Notes: a model not told the origin generated them from the sequence alone. Shown: positions 1 to 14,232, numbered from the stretch's first letter. The stretch is 64,000 nucleotides of DNA from Orthonyx spaldingii (GCA_013397795.1 VZTJ01000079.1:432128-496127); one strand, 5' to 3'. Numbers and translations: made by a program.

Positions 1-3000
1 CCAGAGGTGTCTTGCAAGATACACCAATGATATATAAAGGTCCAAGGAGAGAAATTCAGCACAAAATATTGCATAGGCTCTTTTGGACTGTTTCTCCAAG
101 AGATCCTTTTCCCATTTAATTTTGCAGTTATGAGGGAAGATGGGAAAGAGTAAACACAGAAGGTTTTCAGAGACTGCAGGTCTGCAATACTCACAGCAAG
201 TAAGCGAGGCTGATAAACAGCGCAGGCGAGACAGCGAATGCCAGCATGGCATATACAGTAAAGGTTACATGCCTGGAGACCTACAGCAAAAGACAGATTC
301 ATGGCTTTTTTTTTTAAGTCTTGAGCTAGCAAAAAGTTGAGTGTCTGGAGAGGAGCAACGCTTTATGCATTAGTCATAACATTTTGAAGGGCAGCAAATC
401 CACAGGCAGGAGCACAAGGTAGTAGGAAAACAGTTGCTAGTTCTTTTCCTCTCATTCTGTGAGGTGCAGCCTGCATTATTCCCAGGCACCTCAGCCAAAC
501 AAGGGCCCAGTTCAGAGAGGACCATGTTCTAGCTGCACTCTGTGCTACCCTACGCTTCAGCATCTCATTTGCAATCCTGTGTATTCTCTGATAAGGTTGT
601 TTGAGTTCTGCGGTTGTTTTCAGTGTGAAGGGAAGAGACAGTGTTGATCATTAGGATTGACTCGTTTAGTCAGTGGTGAGCAGTCATGTGAGTGTGCAGT
701 ACAAGCTACATTTAACAGTAAGGGATCTGTTTGCCCAAGTTCATGTTTTCCTGCAGCTAAATTGGGAAGAGCTGCAGGAGAGGAGGGGTGCTGACATGGC
801 TCAACCATTTCAACACATCAGATAGGTCTTCAGTTTGGGGGGTTGTTTATTTTCCTGAACAATAGACTCCCAATTTGTTGTTTAAGAGGGCCTGCATACC
901 TCTACAGATAAATAAGCCTATGGCAATAAGGCTGCTTTTTTTAGATAATTTTCAGAACAGTTTAGATATAGCCCATGTACACACTCAGCTTGAGAATTCC
1001 TCCACCACACAGCTGCTGCTCACTGCCGACACTTGCTGTTTGCATTGTCTCCTAAGTCCCCTGGGTTATCCCTTTAATGACTTTGACATTAAACACCTGA
1101 ACAGTTGCTCATATACAGAATAGGAAAAAAAAGGATGAGGCAAGATGGATAAAAGATAAATGGAGGTGACAAAGAAGGTAGCGCTAATGGTTCAAACCAA
1201 AATAGCTCTTTTTATATTTGAGCAGGTCCTTGAAACGCAAACACATCACAACCATTAGCCATAAGATGCAGTTTGCTTATGTTAGTCTCAGGGCTCTCAA
1301 TTCACTCTGTTCTACTGATCTCCAATATTTTACACACAATTATGATTTTGTGGTTACAGTTTAGTTATATGGGAAAGAGGCTCTAAAGTGGTTTTGTCAC
1401 ACAGTGTGTGCTGGAAGTGTGTTTAAACCAGAACTAAGGGTTTGAAGAGGTCTCAGGTCCTGCTTGTTTTGCAGTCACCATTTAGCAATAATACAGTTAT
1501 AATGCTACTTTAAAAGGGCACAACATTCACCTATAAGAACAATCAATAAAATATATTCACTATTTGGAAGAAAAGGTCCATTAGACTGGAAGCTGGGAAA
1601 AACCAGAATGAAATCTAAAACAGTGCACTTAACCCCTCTGTTACACCTGAGTATTTTGGAGTTCCGACACTGGTCCAGCCACTCTTAGGCACACACAGCA
1701 AGACAGTATTTGGGCAAAGCTGTCGTTTTCCTTGTGGTTCATGTGCATAAACTCTAGTCACTGTTAGCCCTGAAGAGGGCTGCAGAGCTGCAACATTGCT
1801 ATCTGGAACCACAGGAGTTCCTCTGCTGGCTTCTGCAGTTTGTTAAATTAAACTTTTACAGCAAGATGTGACACCCAGAGCAGCACAGTGAAGTTTTCGT
1901 TCTAACCACAGCTTAGTACTAGTGATCAGCCCACACACTGCTAATTGGAAGTGGGGTAGAAATAATGTGCAGCCTGACTTGACTTTAAAAGACTGTATTT
2001 TCCTCAAATCCTACACTGTTTTTCCTCTGTCGGAGTCACACAACCATGAAGTGTCATCTGATGAGGCAGCAGAACATAAAAGGTATAGATTTCAGGCTCT
2101 GGATATTTTCATCTTGCCAGGATGAGTGGAGGCATTGGTCTGAAAAGAAAGTTGCTAAGGAGACAGAAGTTGCTTTCTGTGAACTTGAGCAAAACCAGGA
2201 CAGTGACTGGACTTCCTTGAGAAATACATCCCAGTAAAGCTCAGCTGTGTTGCCAGCAGCAGCCCATCCCTCTGGTGTGAGCAGAGCCCACCACCCCAGC
2301 CCACACGCTCGCTCCTCTTTAAACCACACCCGGCGAGTTGTCAGGCGGGGCAGAATTGGCTCTGTCAGCCACTCGTGTTGAGATTAGAAGGCACAAAGCC
2401 TGTTGTGTATCTTAACTTAGTCTAGCTAAAAGGTATGGAGTGACTGGGCAGGATCTGGATCAGCCTAAGGGAAATTTAACAGGAAGGATACTCTTCCTTC
2501 TTAAAAACCAGACTTCTCTCTGCTGAGAGGTTTTATGGTGTGCATTTACTGTTGCAATATGATAGAACTCCAAGTTTTTTCCTGGGGGCTGGAGCCCTTA
2601 AGAGTGTCTCGTCTCAATACATTTTGGTGTCCTTAAGAGTGTTTTGTATCAATATATTTACCATGCAGCATGTATGCATTGTGAAATTATAGTAATATTC
2701 ACAACATTAGTTTTGGCAATATAGGACACAGGATTTATCTTTGTCAAGGAAAGCGTCCCTTACATCACAAAATTATGACCAAAGAATACATTATCAAATA
2801 TTTTCAAAAAGGTGTCATTTTGTTAAAAAGCCATTTTGGCAAAGAAAATTGACTTGCTGTAATCGAAACCGCAACACTACATAAAACACAATATAAAATA
2901 ACGGAGAGGTGACTACACTTCTGTGGGCATCTGAGCATAAAATAGTGAAACAAGATTACCTCTGAAATGAAGGGACTCAAGGGCACTTGCTGTCACCTAC

Positions 3001-5135
3001 CTACTGCTCTACCCATAGAAGGGAGAAATCACAGTAGAGAGCACCTGGGCCAGGTAAAGAAAAATCATGTGGCATTTCATTTTTCTGTTTTACTGATTTC
3101 AAGTGTTCAAAATTCTCGAATGACACTCTCCAAAATAATGAGGTTTTAAAATAGTAAATGCCATAAATGCTTTCTGGTTTTTATTCCATAATCAAAGTAA
3201 TTACAACACTATTCAAGGTTAAGTGCCGTATTATTAATCATTCATTACCTGTGATTGAATTAAAGGCCAGCAGCATTCAAACCAGTCCTGCAGGCACTTG
3301 CTAGCTGGCTACTACCCCTTTCTTAATATAAGTAGCAGAACTCTGTCATCTCCAGGGACTCTGGCAAAACATTAGCTTTTGTAACATGACTGGAAAGGTA
3401 CCAAGTTTGGGTTATTTTCAGTCTGTGGGAGTAAGTTCCAGAAAAAGAGCTGCTTGGGGAATTCTCCAGCAGAAGGTTTTTCAGTAAGAAAATGCCCTTT
3501 TCGCAGAACCAATGTTTCCTATGTGGAAAAAGAAAATTTTTAAAAATACATTTTTCCCTGGGAGAATCAAAACAAAGGCTGGCCCAGCTGCTGCCTGCTA
3601 CATGCTCCCCAGTTCCACTTTCAGCAAAAAGTGAGTTTAACAGCTGCTTCCCAGGCAGGCTGCTGGAGGTTAACAGTCCCCAGCTCTCTGTCCTCCTGGA
3701 ACGTGCCAGCAGCCAAGGGAGAGGAGCAGGATGAAGTGGGGAGGATTGGAGCCCTCCACATTCCTGGTGAACCTTTGCCACTTCCCAGGCTTGCTGCACA
3801 GCTCTCCAAGTTGCTAGCAGCCACCCACAATGAAAACACTACTTCAGGGCCCAAGAAATGAAATTTTTCAGAAAATCCATTTCTACAAAAATGTAATTTA
3901 GACATTTTGTCCTGATTCAATACACCTGTTTTCCCTGGGGAACAGAGTTTCTGTTTTTGAGATGATTCTGCCCACGCCTCGCAGGCTCTCGGGAGACCCC
4001 CGTGCCACCACTCCCGTGTGTGTAACGAGGATGTGGCTGAGTGACCCTGCTGGCCACGGCCATGGGGAAGGGCTGTTCCAGAGGTGAGGCCTCTGCAGAG
4101 GTGCTGAGGTACCTGAGTAAGCAGTTAACAAACCGGCCTTGAAATTAGATCTGAGATCAGAAGAAAAGCTCAAATCCCTCTGTCACCAGAGCTGTGAAAT
4201 GTTTATTCCAACCACAGCATAGAAACATGGGTTTAATGGCACTTAAATATATTGGTGTCTTACAGCATCCTAGGACATGAATATAGTCATCTCTTTGCTT
4301 AGTCACAGGAAATTGCAGTGATGGATTGACATCATTTCATAATTGCATGCGATGCACAACCAAAACAGAGCTCAGGCAGTGAGCTGCATTCTAAATAAAT
4401 GCTCGGTATTTGTTAATAATGAAAGTTCAGCTAGCTTGATATAAGAACTGCGTATATAGGATGAAATACTAATTTATTATGCCTTAGTTGAGATTTTTAA
4501 GGTAGTCTGATTTTCCTTGAATGCATGTGTTTATCATTATCAGCCTGAACACAACTAGCAGTCTTCAAGATTTCTCGCTGAAAAGAAATTGAGCGTGCAA
4601 ATACTCTTTCATCATAATCACACTGACTGTGCAGGGTAATTCATAAAAGAGCCAAGAATATATTGAAATTCAATATTATTTTAGTCCAAATCAATATTAA
4701 TAATTGTTTGCATTTTTAAAGTGCAATTTGTAATTGAAAAATGTACAGAGATCAGCCCATAGTTGCTAACACATCAAATTTTCCTATTAAACTTAAAGGC
4801 ACAGTAATTTTACTTCAAAATGTTTCTTATAAAGCAAGAGAAGGCATTGATCTGTGAAAACAGCTATCTATTATTTATATGAACAACATTAGAAGAGATT
4901 TTAATTATAAATGAGCTGAAAGGTCAGTAACTATTTTATTTTTAAGGTCTTGATTTTAAATTTGGATAGCTTAATAATAATATTTATGTGGAACAGCTCC
5001 CAGTGGAAAGTGCACAGAGGGATTACGCACAAAACACTCTATCTACAGTCAAACCCCAATTCTATTGGTACCTTTTACAGAACCATTACATATGAGTGAT
5101 TACAGTAAACTAATAATAATTTCTTTGATCTTCAG
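1..5135. other. Non-coding tract, upstream intron or 5' flank of CHST8
   Basis: No exon, RNA gene or recognisable transposon coding region is seen here on either strand. The longest open frame, 158 codons on the minus strand at 3323-3799, has no domain I recognise and no flanking splice or promoter logic. The sequence is mostly AT-rich, with a CpG-containing GC-rich patch near 3965-4090 and long AT-rich stretches from about 4200 to 5100 that could hold conserved non-coding elements. A short tandem duplication at 2596-2660 is listed separately. Assignment to a CHST8 intron or to its 5' flank is inferred only from the coding exon further downstream. Confidence 0.6.
2596..2660. repeat. Two-copy tandem duplication, period 35 bp
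   Basis: The segment starting CCTTAAGAGTGT at 2596 is repeated from 2631. Both copies continue through a CGTCTCAATACATTTT or TGTATCAATATATTTA block, so identity is high with a few substitutions. It is an isolated local duplication with no sign of being part of a longer satellite. Confidence 0.8.
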
Positions 5136-5198
5136 TCACAGAATCACAGAATCTTAGAATGGTTTGGAAGGGACCTTAAAGATCATCTGGTTCCAACC
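5136..5198 (-). mobile_element. CR1 LINE 3'-end fragment
   Basis: The + strand shows the reverse complement of a CR1 3' terminus: two octamer-like units (TCACAGAA) at 5136, then a block of the type GGTTTGGAAGGGACCTTAAA and a TCATCTGGTTCCAACC block ending near 5198. This is the usual 3' untranslated end of chicken-repeat-1 retrotransposons, which insert with severe 5' truncation. Similarity stops abruptly after TTCCAACC, so only about 63 bp survive and no coding sequence remains. Confidence 0.85.
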
Positions 5199-8100
5199 AG
5201 ATTTCAGTCTAGTTCCTTCCAGGTTCTTTTGAGTGTGAATGCCTTGACTTCAGTACCAAATGCAGTATTTGCATTTGCAGTGATGTTGTCTGAGCCCTCA
5301 GCCAGAACTCGATCAGTGTCACCCCACAGGACAGAAGGCACAAGGAAGGGATGAAAACCCTGTGTGGTACAGGGCTGCCCACACTAAAGAGGAAGAGATC
5401 CCTGGTTTGTATTAGACTTACTGCTCCAGAGTCTGGGCCCAACTCACCAACATGCTGGTGTCTCAGCAGTACAGCCAGAGCTGGGGAGAGGAATGCCAGA
5501 ATGCCCTTTTTCCTCCCCAGGAGGAGTCCTCTGTGTCACAAATACTCTGACAGTTGTTCCATTTCCTGGAGCAGGCACCATTCTGCCTGTCCACATTACA
5601 GCAAAAAGAGGGAGGAAAGGACTGAAGTTTTTAGGCCATGTCTACCTTCTCCTCACTGAATGCAGAAGCTGGGAAGGGATGGAGTTACAAATCAAGTCTG
5701 ATGTCAAGTGCATGGAGTCAATAGAATATATCCATTCCTACAGACCATCAATGGAACAACAGGAGGTTTGCTGGTGACATTTAACGATCTCTGGTATTTA
5801 CAGCACACGGGTATGCCTAGCGGCTACTTGTCTTATCTGTTCTTATTATAAATCACACAAAACATGCTTAAAAATAACTGAATAACAGCAAATCAAATAG
5901 TAATATTCTTCCACTGTACCAGCATACCAGCATTACAGAACTGATTTTAAAGCGATTTCATGCCTATTCAGGATTCACATTACAGCTCAATATCAAAAAT
6001 TGCATTCTGTTTAAAAGGCTGAGTAGTTGCACTGATATCCACGTGTTTCCTCTGACTGCTCTAAGTGTGGAGTGTCTGAAATTCTGGTGCAGAGTAGCTT
6101 GCAGAAAAGGAGGAACCAGCAGTGTATCACATGGAGCAGTGCAAGTTCCCTGTACAGTGACCGCCATACTGGTGTCTGCTCCCCTGTGTAAACGGGACCT
6201 ACGGACAACTTTGCACCTCCTTTCTCACCCACCCAGTCTTACACTTAGTGCAGCCACCTCCTAAGGACACAGTCCCGTTTCTGAGCACAGCCTGTGTCTG
6301 TCTCCTCCGCGGCTCTGTCAGCAGCTGTGCCCTGCTGTCGTTCAAAGCACGGCTGTGCTGAAGTTGCAGGTGGGATTGCACCCTTTCCTCAAAGCTGACC
6401 TTGGCAAAATGCAAAACTTCTGGAAATGAAGGAGTGTAAGGGTAGAGCAAATGTGCACTGCCATGTGTAAGCAGTGCTGCAGTATAACACCAGTAAACAT
6501 TGCCTCACACTACCAGTCTCTACCCCAAATGTCACACCTCTGCCTCTCTGCAGCCCCACCAGCTTCCACATGCACCTGCCCTCACTCACCATCACACAGA
6601 ACCATTTCACTCCTTAAAGTGATGGAAAAGTCTCCAGAAACGTCCCCCATACACACCTGGGAGATCTCTCAGTCTGCAGATCTTCCCTTTGGCCCCACAA
6701 GGCACATGAGCAGGAGGGGCTCAGTCCGGGCCAGCCTGTGCAGATGGTGGCATGTCACAGCCATGCCCCTGCACACCCAGCCAACAACCCCTTCAGGACT
6801 CAGTGCAGCTTACCTGTATGTGCTGCAGTAACACAATAACGGAATAAAAATAAAAATTCTATTTCCTGTTGTTTAGAAATCGCAGTCCAAAACAAAATGC
6901 AAATATTTGTTCCAGTTTGCTGTGTTCTAGGGTAAAAGTTTCATTTGGAATCAAAATATAAAAGTAATTTTAAAGACAAAAAACCCCCATTTGCCCAAGT
7001 AGATCTAGTTGTAGAATATGTCTTCTCAACTAACTGCTTTGTTTTAACTGCCCAAATCAAGAAAGAGAAAATATCTCAGCTCTGACATACAGGCATAGTC
7101 TAAGTGAAAAAGCACCTTGACTAAACAGATGGTGATCTTTGATTAGGGAGAAAGCAAATTTCAATAAGAAACAAATTAGTCATCATGGCTAGAAGGGTTG
7201 AGAGGCAGTATTAGCTGAGAACACTCAAATATCCCCCATTACAGAAGGTGCTAGGGTCAATAAAGAAACCTTCTCCACGGCCACAGCAAAATGTGCCATT
7301 TCAATGTTAGGAGGCCTATTTTCTTCTTCCTGTAGAAGAACATCACCACGAACCCACACAGTGTGAGTCAGGAGCTTGTTTTCCTTCTGCGGTTGCAGAA
7401 ATTTTGGTGTATTTTGTTTCCTCAAGTGCAGAATTAAAACCACCCTCACTGGTGACAAAAGTTTTTAATTTCTAGGTTAAGGGACCATTTCACAATTTTC
7501 CCTTTCTTTTTGCTTGCTTATGACTCCCAGACACAGAATCTTCACTTCAGATACTTTTATCCTTTAGAAAAAAGAAATCCCATCGAGGAATCATGAACCT
7601 CCACACCATATTACATGAACTGTATTACATTTGGCACAGTTAAGCTGTAATGTGGAGGAAAAGGGCCCCACACATATATATACATAAAGCCACTAAAAAT
7701 TAGTGCCATAAAAACTATTTAAAATCTCATGATATCAAGAGGTGTGGCGTGGGAATAAAACTTTCACCCGATGGATAGGAGCATATTAACTTTTTATACA
7801 CACATATATATACATCTATATCAGCTGCTCATAAAATCTTTTGTTTTGTCATCTTTTCCGCCTTATCATAGCACACCTAAAACTGCAAAGAAAAATTAAT
7901 TTATAAAGGAAAAATTCCAATTTACATTTGCTTCATACTGACATAAAGGAGAAGAGATGTCTGGAGTAATCACGTGTTTGGTACCCCTGGAAATCCAGCT
8001 TACTCCAAGTGCATTCTATCTTCTGAAAGAAGGCATTTCCATTTGAAATACCCAGGAAACCTATAGAATAGGCAAATTAAGCAAGATAACTGAAGAAGAG

Positions 8101-11100
8101 TATAATATCATATAACTTATATGACAGTGCAATAATCTAAAAAACCTTTTGAAGATTTGAGAGTTACTTTAAATAGAAGAGAGATTGAGGCAAGTGGAGG
8201 GTGAGGGAAGCATTTCAAATCAGGCTTTAACAAGAACCAAGTGGGCAGCTGAATAACCAGAACCTTTCTTCTGTGTTTTACAGGAGTTCAGTGCTCTCCA
8301 CACAACATATGTCTATATGTAATATTGGATGTGGGATAACATCCCTATAAATCCTGCTGCCAGGCAGTGCCTGGAAAGCCTGGGCTGCTGTGCAAATTGT
8401 GTGCCTTCCCCTCCAGTGTGGAAAAAAGCTGGACAAGTTCATTATTGACACTCACTGTTTACACTGTGCAGCTCCTGTGAGATGTTAATTTGAAATAAAG
8501 TAAAAAAACCTTTTTTTCATTTCAAAGGCAAACTGCTTTAGAGATTATGTTTTAGTTTAGGAATAGAATTACAACCCCTCGAGGATCTTGGAGAGGTGTG
8601 TGGTGACTTGCTATGGCCCTGCTACAGTTCTGAGGAGATTAGTAACACATGATGCCTGCTACAATTTGCACCCAGAAAGATAGGAAAGAAATCTCCTTGA
8701 CTTTGAAAGGATTATTTTGGTTGTTTACTGAGTGCTGTCCCTTTTGGTCTTAACTTGAAGATGAAAGTGGAAACCAGAAGTGCCCACTTCCTATTGCAAC
8801 ATGTGATGGAAGTGAGGGGCAGCTTTAGCAGGTTTGGCAGGGTTTTGCAATGGGAAAAGGGGTCATACATTATCGCTTGACTTCACCCACATGAAACAAT
8901 AACACAGCTTATGCTGAAATTCAGGCTTTGGCACATTACATGGGTTTAATATCCATCCCTTCTAGCATTGTGTGGGTCCAAAGGACAACACTGTTACATG
9001 TGAGAGAGTAGAACTGCACCCACTAATACCTGACAAAACAAGTTTCCACCAGAGTAAGGGAAAGCCTCTCAACCCCCCCTTTCCCCACTCTTTTGGGTAT
9101 ATGGATTGACATATAGGTGAGCAAAAGAGGCTCCTGTAATTTTCAGGATTCTCTTCCTGTCAAGAATTCCCCATTTTGCATAATTGGAAGAGATACTGAA
9201 AGCCAAGATGTGTAATGACACCAGTGACTGGAGAATAGAGCTGTTAATAGGCAATAAGTTCTGCCTGATTTCCTGCCACACCGCTGGTGTGCACTGGTGT
9301 CAGGAACAGAGGTGGTGAGCTCAGCAGGTTCACCCAGGATCACTGGGATGCAGGAGAGGCTAATTAGGCAGCAGGGGAAGAGGTGTCAGCTCCCCAGGCT
9401 GGTCCCAAGCTCAGGAGGTCCAATTCACCCGAGTGCCAGTTCCTGCCTCTGCAAAGTGCTTCTTGGGAAAACAGAGAGTGCAGAGTAGCGCTGCACAAAG
9501 TCACACAAGGCAGGTGTGCTTTCCCTTCCTGAATTCAAACTGCTGAACTGGTCTGTGCATCTGGCAGGGCTCGGGAGATACCCACTGGAGCCACCTGGGC
9601 AAGGGTTCATCATTGTCCTGAGGACACTGGCTGGTATCAGCCTGAGCCACCCCTCTCCACTCAAGTATTTCACTTCTGATTTAAAAGGATTTCAGAGTTG
9701 AAGAAACCCTTAACTTCTCTGTTGCTTTCATCGAAGCAACGTTTAATTCCTTTCCCCATATAAGGGGAAAATATGAATCCAGATCTTCTCAGAAGAGAAT
9801 TTTGGGGATGTTTCAGGGGCAGGATATTTTGAACAGTTTCAACTTTAAAGTTAGTATTTCACCTTTCTCCAAAATGCTTCTTTTCCGTTATTACACAAAG
9901 AAGAACGTGATTACATATGAAGTTGATATAAGCCAGACAAAACGTTTTGATTTGAAATATCATCTGGAAACAAACTTGTCCTTTCCAAATCTCAGGAAAT
10001 ATCAAAGCTTTTGTGCTATTGATACATGAGCACGAATATAGTGATAGAAAATACAGCACCCAAAGATGAACATTTGATGAATGGAAGCAGCCACAGGATT
10101 AATAATTTCCTACTTCTTTCTATGCTAAAGAAGCTAGAGGATTTGGAGCATAATACATAGGATTCATTTGCATTTCCTATTTCCAAGAAGTGCTGACAGA
10201 TACAGAATAATGACTTTTAGTGTTTCCACCTCTAGTACAGTGTCTGCTTTTGTAAAACTCCTATAAAAAGTAAGTTTTGCTGGTGAATATGAATAATGTT
10301 TATAAATCCAATGTTTGGTTCTGTAAATGTTACAACAAGCCTGATCTAGAAGTCAGGGGTAAAACAGAGTGGACACTTGAGTGATAGGAAAACTCAGTGC
10401 CCTGTGTTTGAAGGCCTTTTGTCTCTGTAAGTGCTTTGAAGCAAGGAAACACATGCTTGGCTCAACTGCAGGGTGAGAAGCAGCTGTTGTTCACACACAT
10501 CCTAGAAACAGCTAATGGATCTAGAAGAGATCACTTCAGTAATAATAGTAAATATTTTTCCTATATTCTTGTAGTAATAATATTCCCTTTTTCTTAATTC
10601 AGCTAATTGCCCAGTTTCACTCTCCCAGTCTCTAACTATACTACACAAGTAAAATTATCTTAATAATGCAGAATGTAAGTGCTTCATTATGGTGCCTTTT
10701 CAGAACACACAAAGTAAAACCCAATAGAAGAAAAAACCCTTCACATCTCCCAGCTGCCAACAGCTCCCAGTTAAACTTCCCCAGATCAGCTACACGAGTG
10801 CTGAAATTTAACATGTAGTTTTTATTGCTGTCAGGCAAATCTTGACTTAGAAAAACATTTCTGCATTAATAAGTGTTTCTCTCTGAACTGGCAATCCTAC
10901 CAGTGTGTGCTTTAACTGGAGACAAGATGTCAAGGGTAAGACACGGCTGAGGCTGTGCCCATGCGCTGCCACATTTCTCTGTACAGAGAACCTGGGCAGT
11001 GGTACCTCCACAGAGTTCCACAGCCCCAGAGGGATGTCCCAGTTTGCCTTCCATCAATGGCACAACCAGAGCTGCAGGAGTGCCCAAGCTGATCTCTGCT

Positions 11101-14100
11101 GCTCAGTACCCAGTTGTCCAACAGCACACAAGGTGCCTGGTGGAGAGGCAGGAATCCCTGCTTCCAAAAGACACCCGCATCCTGCTGCCTTCTCTGAATA
11201 AACAGTGGGCTCTGGCTCTGCTCTGAACCACCAGCCTGCTCTCAACTGCAGGGAGAGCAGCTAAAGCTCACACAGCATGAGAAATGAAGATTACCATGTA
11301 TGTGTAGGCGTTCTGATTTGTAGTTGTCCAATTCAGCGATCAGTGGATATTTGCAAAGAATTTGGGTGTTTTGTTGACTTGCTGATGTACATGGCAACAA
11401 TAGATAATGCTGATGCTGGCATTGTCTGTGTTCCTTGATTCACTGGGAGCTGCCTTGGCACCTTGCAGTGAAGCCTCAGGAAGGGAGAGTATAAAGGTGC
11501 CCTGCAGTGGGCAGGCACTTTACCGAGTCTCTGGCCCACCTTGATCCTTCCCTTCCCTTGATTCCACAGAGGAAAAAAGCCTCTTTTGCTCTCATCTTAG
11601 CACAGTGCCTTTCATCTTCAGGCTAATTTCGTTGGGCTGGTCACCAGCTCTGCAGTGGAGTGACAGCACACCTGCACCAATTACAAAGAGGGCCAGGAAG
11701 CTTGGGTTCTGCAGGGTGCCTGTGAGCAACCAGAGAGAGAATTAAGGGCTGTAGCAGCCTTGGACCCTCTGTCCCTCCTGCTCTCTACAAATGGCCAAGC
11801 TCTTGGTAAGCAATTGTTGGCAGTGCTGTGAAAGCTGCATACCCTGATATGATGTTTTTCTAAGACAGTCTTAGATATGCTATGCTCATACTGACCTCTA
11901 CTAAAGATAAGAAGCCTTTTCTTGGGAAAAGGGGACAGCTTATCCTGCCACTTTGCTTTGCAAGGTTTTCTTTCCTTTGATGCATCAATATGGTTAGGGA
12001 AAGATCCAGTTCTAGATGGACCAAAGGCAAGCTCCTGAGTTTCTACCTAAGGATTACACCATGCCCTTAGACTGTATCTCACCAATGCCATTCTTCACAC
12101 TGACTTGTTAGCAGCAGACGAGGGAGAGAATACATGTCTGCAAAACTCATGGATGAACAAACAGCCATGAGCTATTAGACAGTACCCTGAGTGCAGCCTG
12201 GCTGACCTAGTCCACCTCAGACTAGGGATCAAACAGCAGAGGTGTTATCTTTCTTGGACTGATCCAGTGTCATAGCACCAATCTGCTCACAGTGAAAGTG
12301 TTTGGTCATTAGGCCTCCAAGCAGAGACTGTCAAAAGCAGACCTACATAGCACTACTTTCAGAGCCACTTTTGTCAGAAGATTTAAAGAAATCTTTGCAG
12401 GGTCTTTCCATATTGCTTAGGAGCAGGGAGAAATTAGTTCCGCTTCTGTGTTTATAAAGAAAAGATTTGGTGCCTAAAAATTTTGCTCTAATATTCAAGT
12501 ATTTTCCAAAAACATATTTGGAATTTTTTTGCCTAAAGCTGTACATCTTTTTCCTTAAAAGGCTTGCATTAAGGATCCGACATCCATTCTCCTACCTGAT
12601 GCTAATACTTCCTCAGCTCACAATTCTTAGGAGTACTGTGGTGATTAATAAATGTCGTTGAACTGGAAAGTGCTGAGTGCTAATTACTAACCGTGCACAC
12701 TCATACTTGTGCTGCTTTCAAGTGCAGGGCATTCACACACCACGGTAATGGGAAAGCTTAGGAAAACAGATATTGATACCTAGGAGTTTTATCCACCAAA
12801 GGAATGTAATAAGGAAAAATAAATTAAAAGTTAGATGTTTCAATTCATTGTTGCACATTCTAATGAAGCTCTCTCCATCTGCTTAATAGGTTCAGGGCAG
12901 CTGAAAATGGAGTTCAGATTGGAAGCTGCTTGCAACCGTATCTGCTTGCACTCTGGGTAATGCTAAGAATTATAAAAATATGTTATTGCCCATTGCGAGG
13001 AGCACAGTTGAAGTATGTGACTGCAAAATGCAAGTTGAAGGGTATGGATTCATCCAGATTCTGCCCCCCAGATGCTGGGACACTGGATGGGTCAATTCAA
13101 AGCTCCCACATAAAGCATCCCTTGTATGCCTGAGGAAGTAGTGCCTGATGAAACTGTTAGGTCAAGCTGCACTTTGGTTTTTTGTAGTTCTTTTTTCCCT
13201 CATCCATCTTTAAAATGACATTATTGGAGTGTGTTAGAGTATTTTCAAACGTTTCCTTAATGAGGATACTTTGTTCACATTTATCAGCCAGTGCTAATTG
13301 CTTTCAGAGTTCCTCTGCTCCTGTAACTCAATGCCCAGCCTGGGAGGGCTTGGGAAGCACATGCGCAGCATCTATAAACCAGCCCTTGCCATTCACCGGC
13401 TTTGCTCACAGAGGAGATGTTAATTAAAGTCAACTGATTGGAAAAATAATTACAGGAGAATAGGGAGGGGGGAAACGTAGACCCATAATTTAAAGATCTC
13501 TGACGTTTTTGTTTTGTTGAGAGGTAGTCATTTTGTTGAGAGGAGAGAGGTTCTCTTTATTTTTCCTTCTCGGACCCCTGTGCTCACTGCTTGCAGAAAC
13601 ATGCAATGGCTACAGGCAACAAGCAGCAGTCCTTCTTTAGAGTTATGCAAGTTATGCATGTGGCCTTTTCTTCTATCCAATATATGCTTTCATCTATTTC
13701 ATTCATTTTTTTTGTTAATATTGTATCTTGAGGTGTCGTGAAGAGGCTGTAATGTCCAATGTAAAAGGTTTTGTGTTCCTGGACACAGTTGTCCTAAAGG
13801 ATGTGGAATAATATGAACACTCTCACTGTTAAAAACTGCTATTGTAGCATTTCTTGCACTAATTAAAACCTGGCTAGGGATCTTCTTTCTTTATGCTGCC
13901 TCTATTTCAAACAAAAACATTTAAACAAATCAGATCCAGGAAAAATGGTTTCACATTTTAAGCTAATAATAACAATTGTTTCAGAAACCCTTATTTGCTC
14001 AAGGGAATAATTCATTTTAAAAAGACCTTAAAATTCAACACTAAGCAAATATAAACCCCTTATTATTTGGGGGTGGATGTTTTTCAGCTACTTCCTCTCA

Positions 14101-14119
14101 AGTGATGATTCTGCATTTC
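5199..14119. other. Non-coding tract without recognisable genes
   Basis: No exon or RNA gene is supported. Open frames here are short (102 codons or fewer on +, 83 or fewer on -, plus the 126-codon frame at 6451-6831), have no known motifs and resemble chance frames. Small TA/CA-rich simple stretches lie near 7672-7690 and 7795-7815. A GC-richer segment near 10900-11250 contains AATAAA followed by a CTCTGAACC-like block, but I could not define LTR ends or a target duplication there. Confidence 0.55.
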
Positions 14120-14232
14120 TTACTAGCTGTGTGTCCCAGCAGCTGAGGGCATTCCCAGCAGGGAGGGGCTGGGAGACAGGGAGACCCCCCAGCTCTCCAG
14201 CACCTTGACCTTTCTGAAAAACCTTGGGCAAG
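14120..14232 (+). mobile_element. Possible ancient MIR (CORE-SINE) remnant, apparently split
   Basis: Positions 14120-14133 read TTACTAGCTGTGTG and 14221-14232 read ACCTTGGGCAAG. In the mammalian-wide interspersed repeat core as I remember it, these two blocks are adjacent and in this order. Here 87 bp separate them. After the second block a TTGTGCCT stretch weakly resembles the following MIR segment. The likely reading is a sense-oriented MIR-like copy with a later GC-rich insertion, but two short matches are limited evidence and chance similarity remains possible. Confidence 0.4.

Noticed and set aside
3323..3799. 158-codon minus-strand open frame
   Set aside because: It overlaps open frames of 76-99 residues in other registers and shows no motif, signal peptide or membrane pattern.
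11080..11260. Possible LTR end (AATAAA followed by CTCTGAACC-like sequence)
   Set aside because: No matching opposite end, primer-binding site, target duplication or internal retroviral sequence could be identified.
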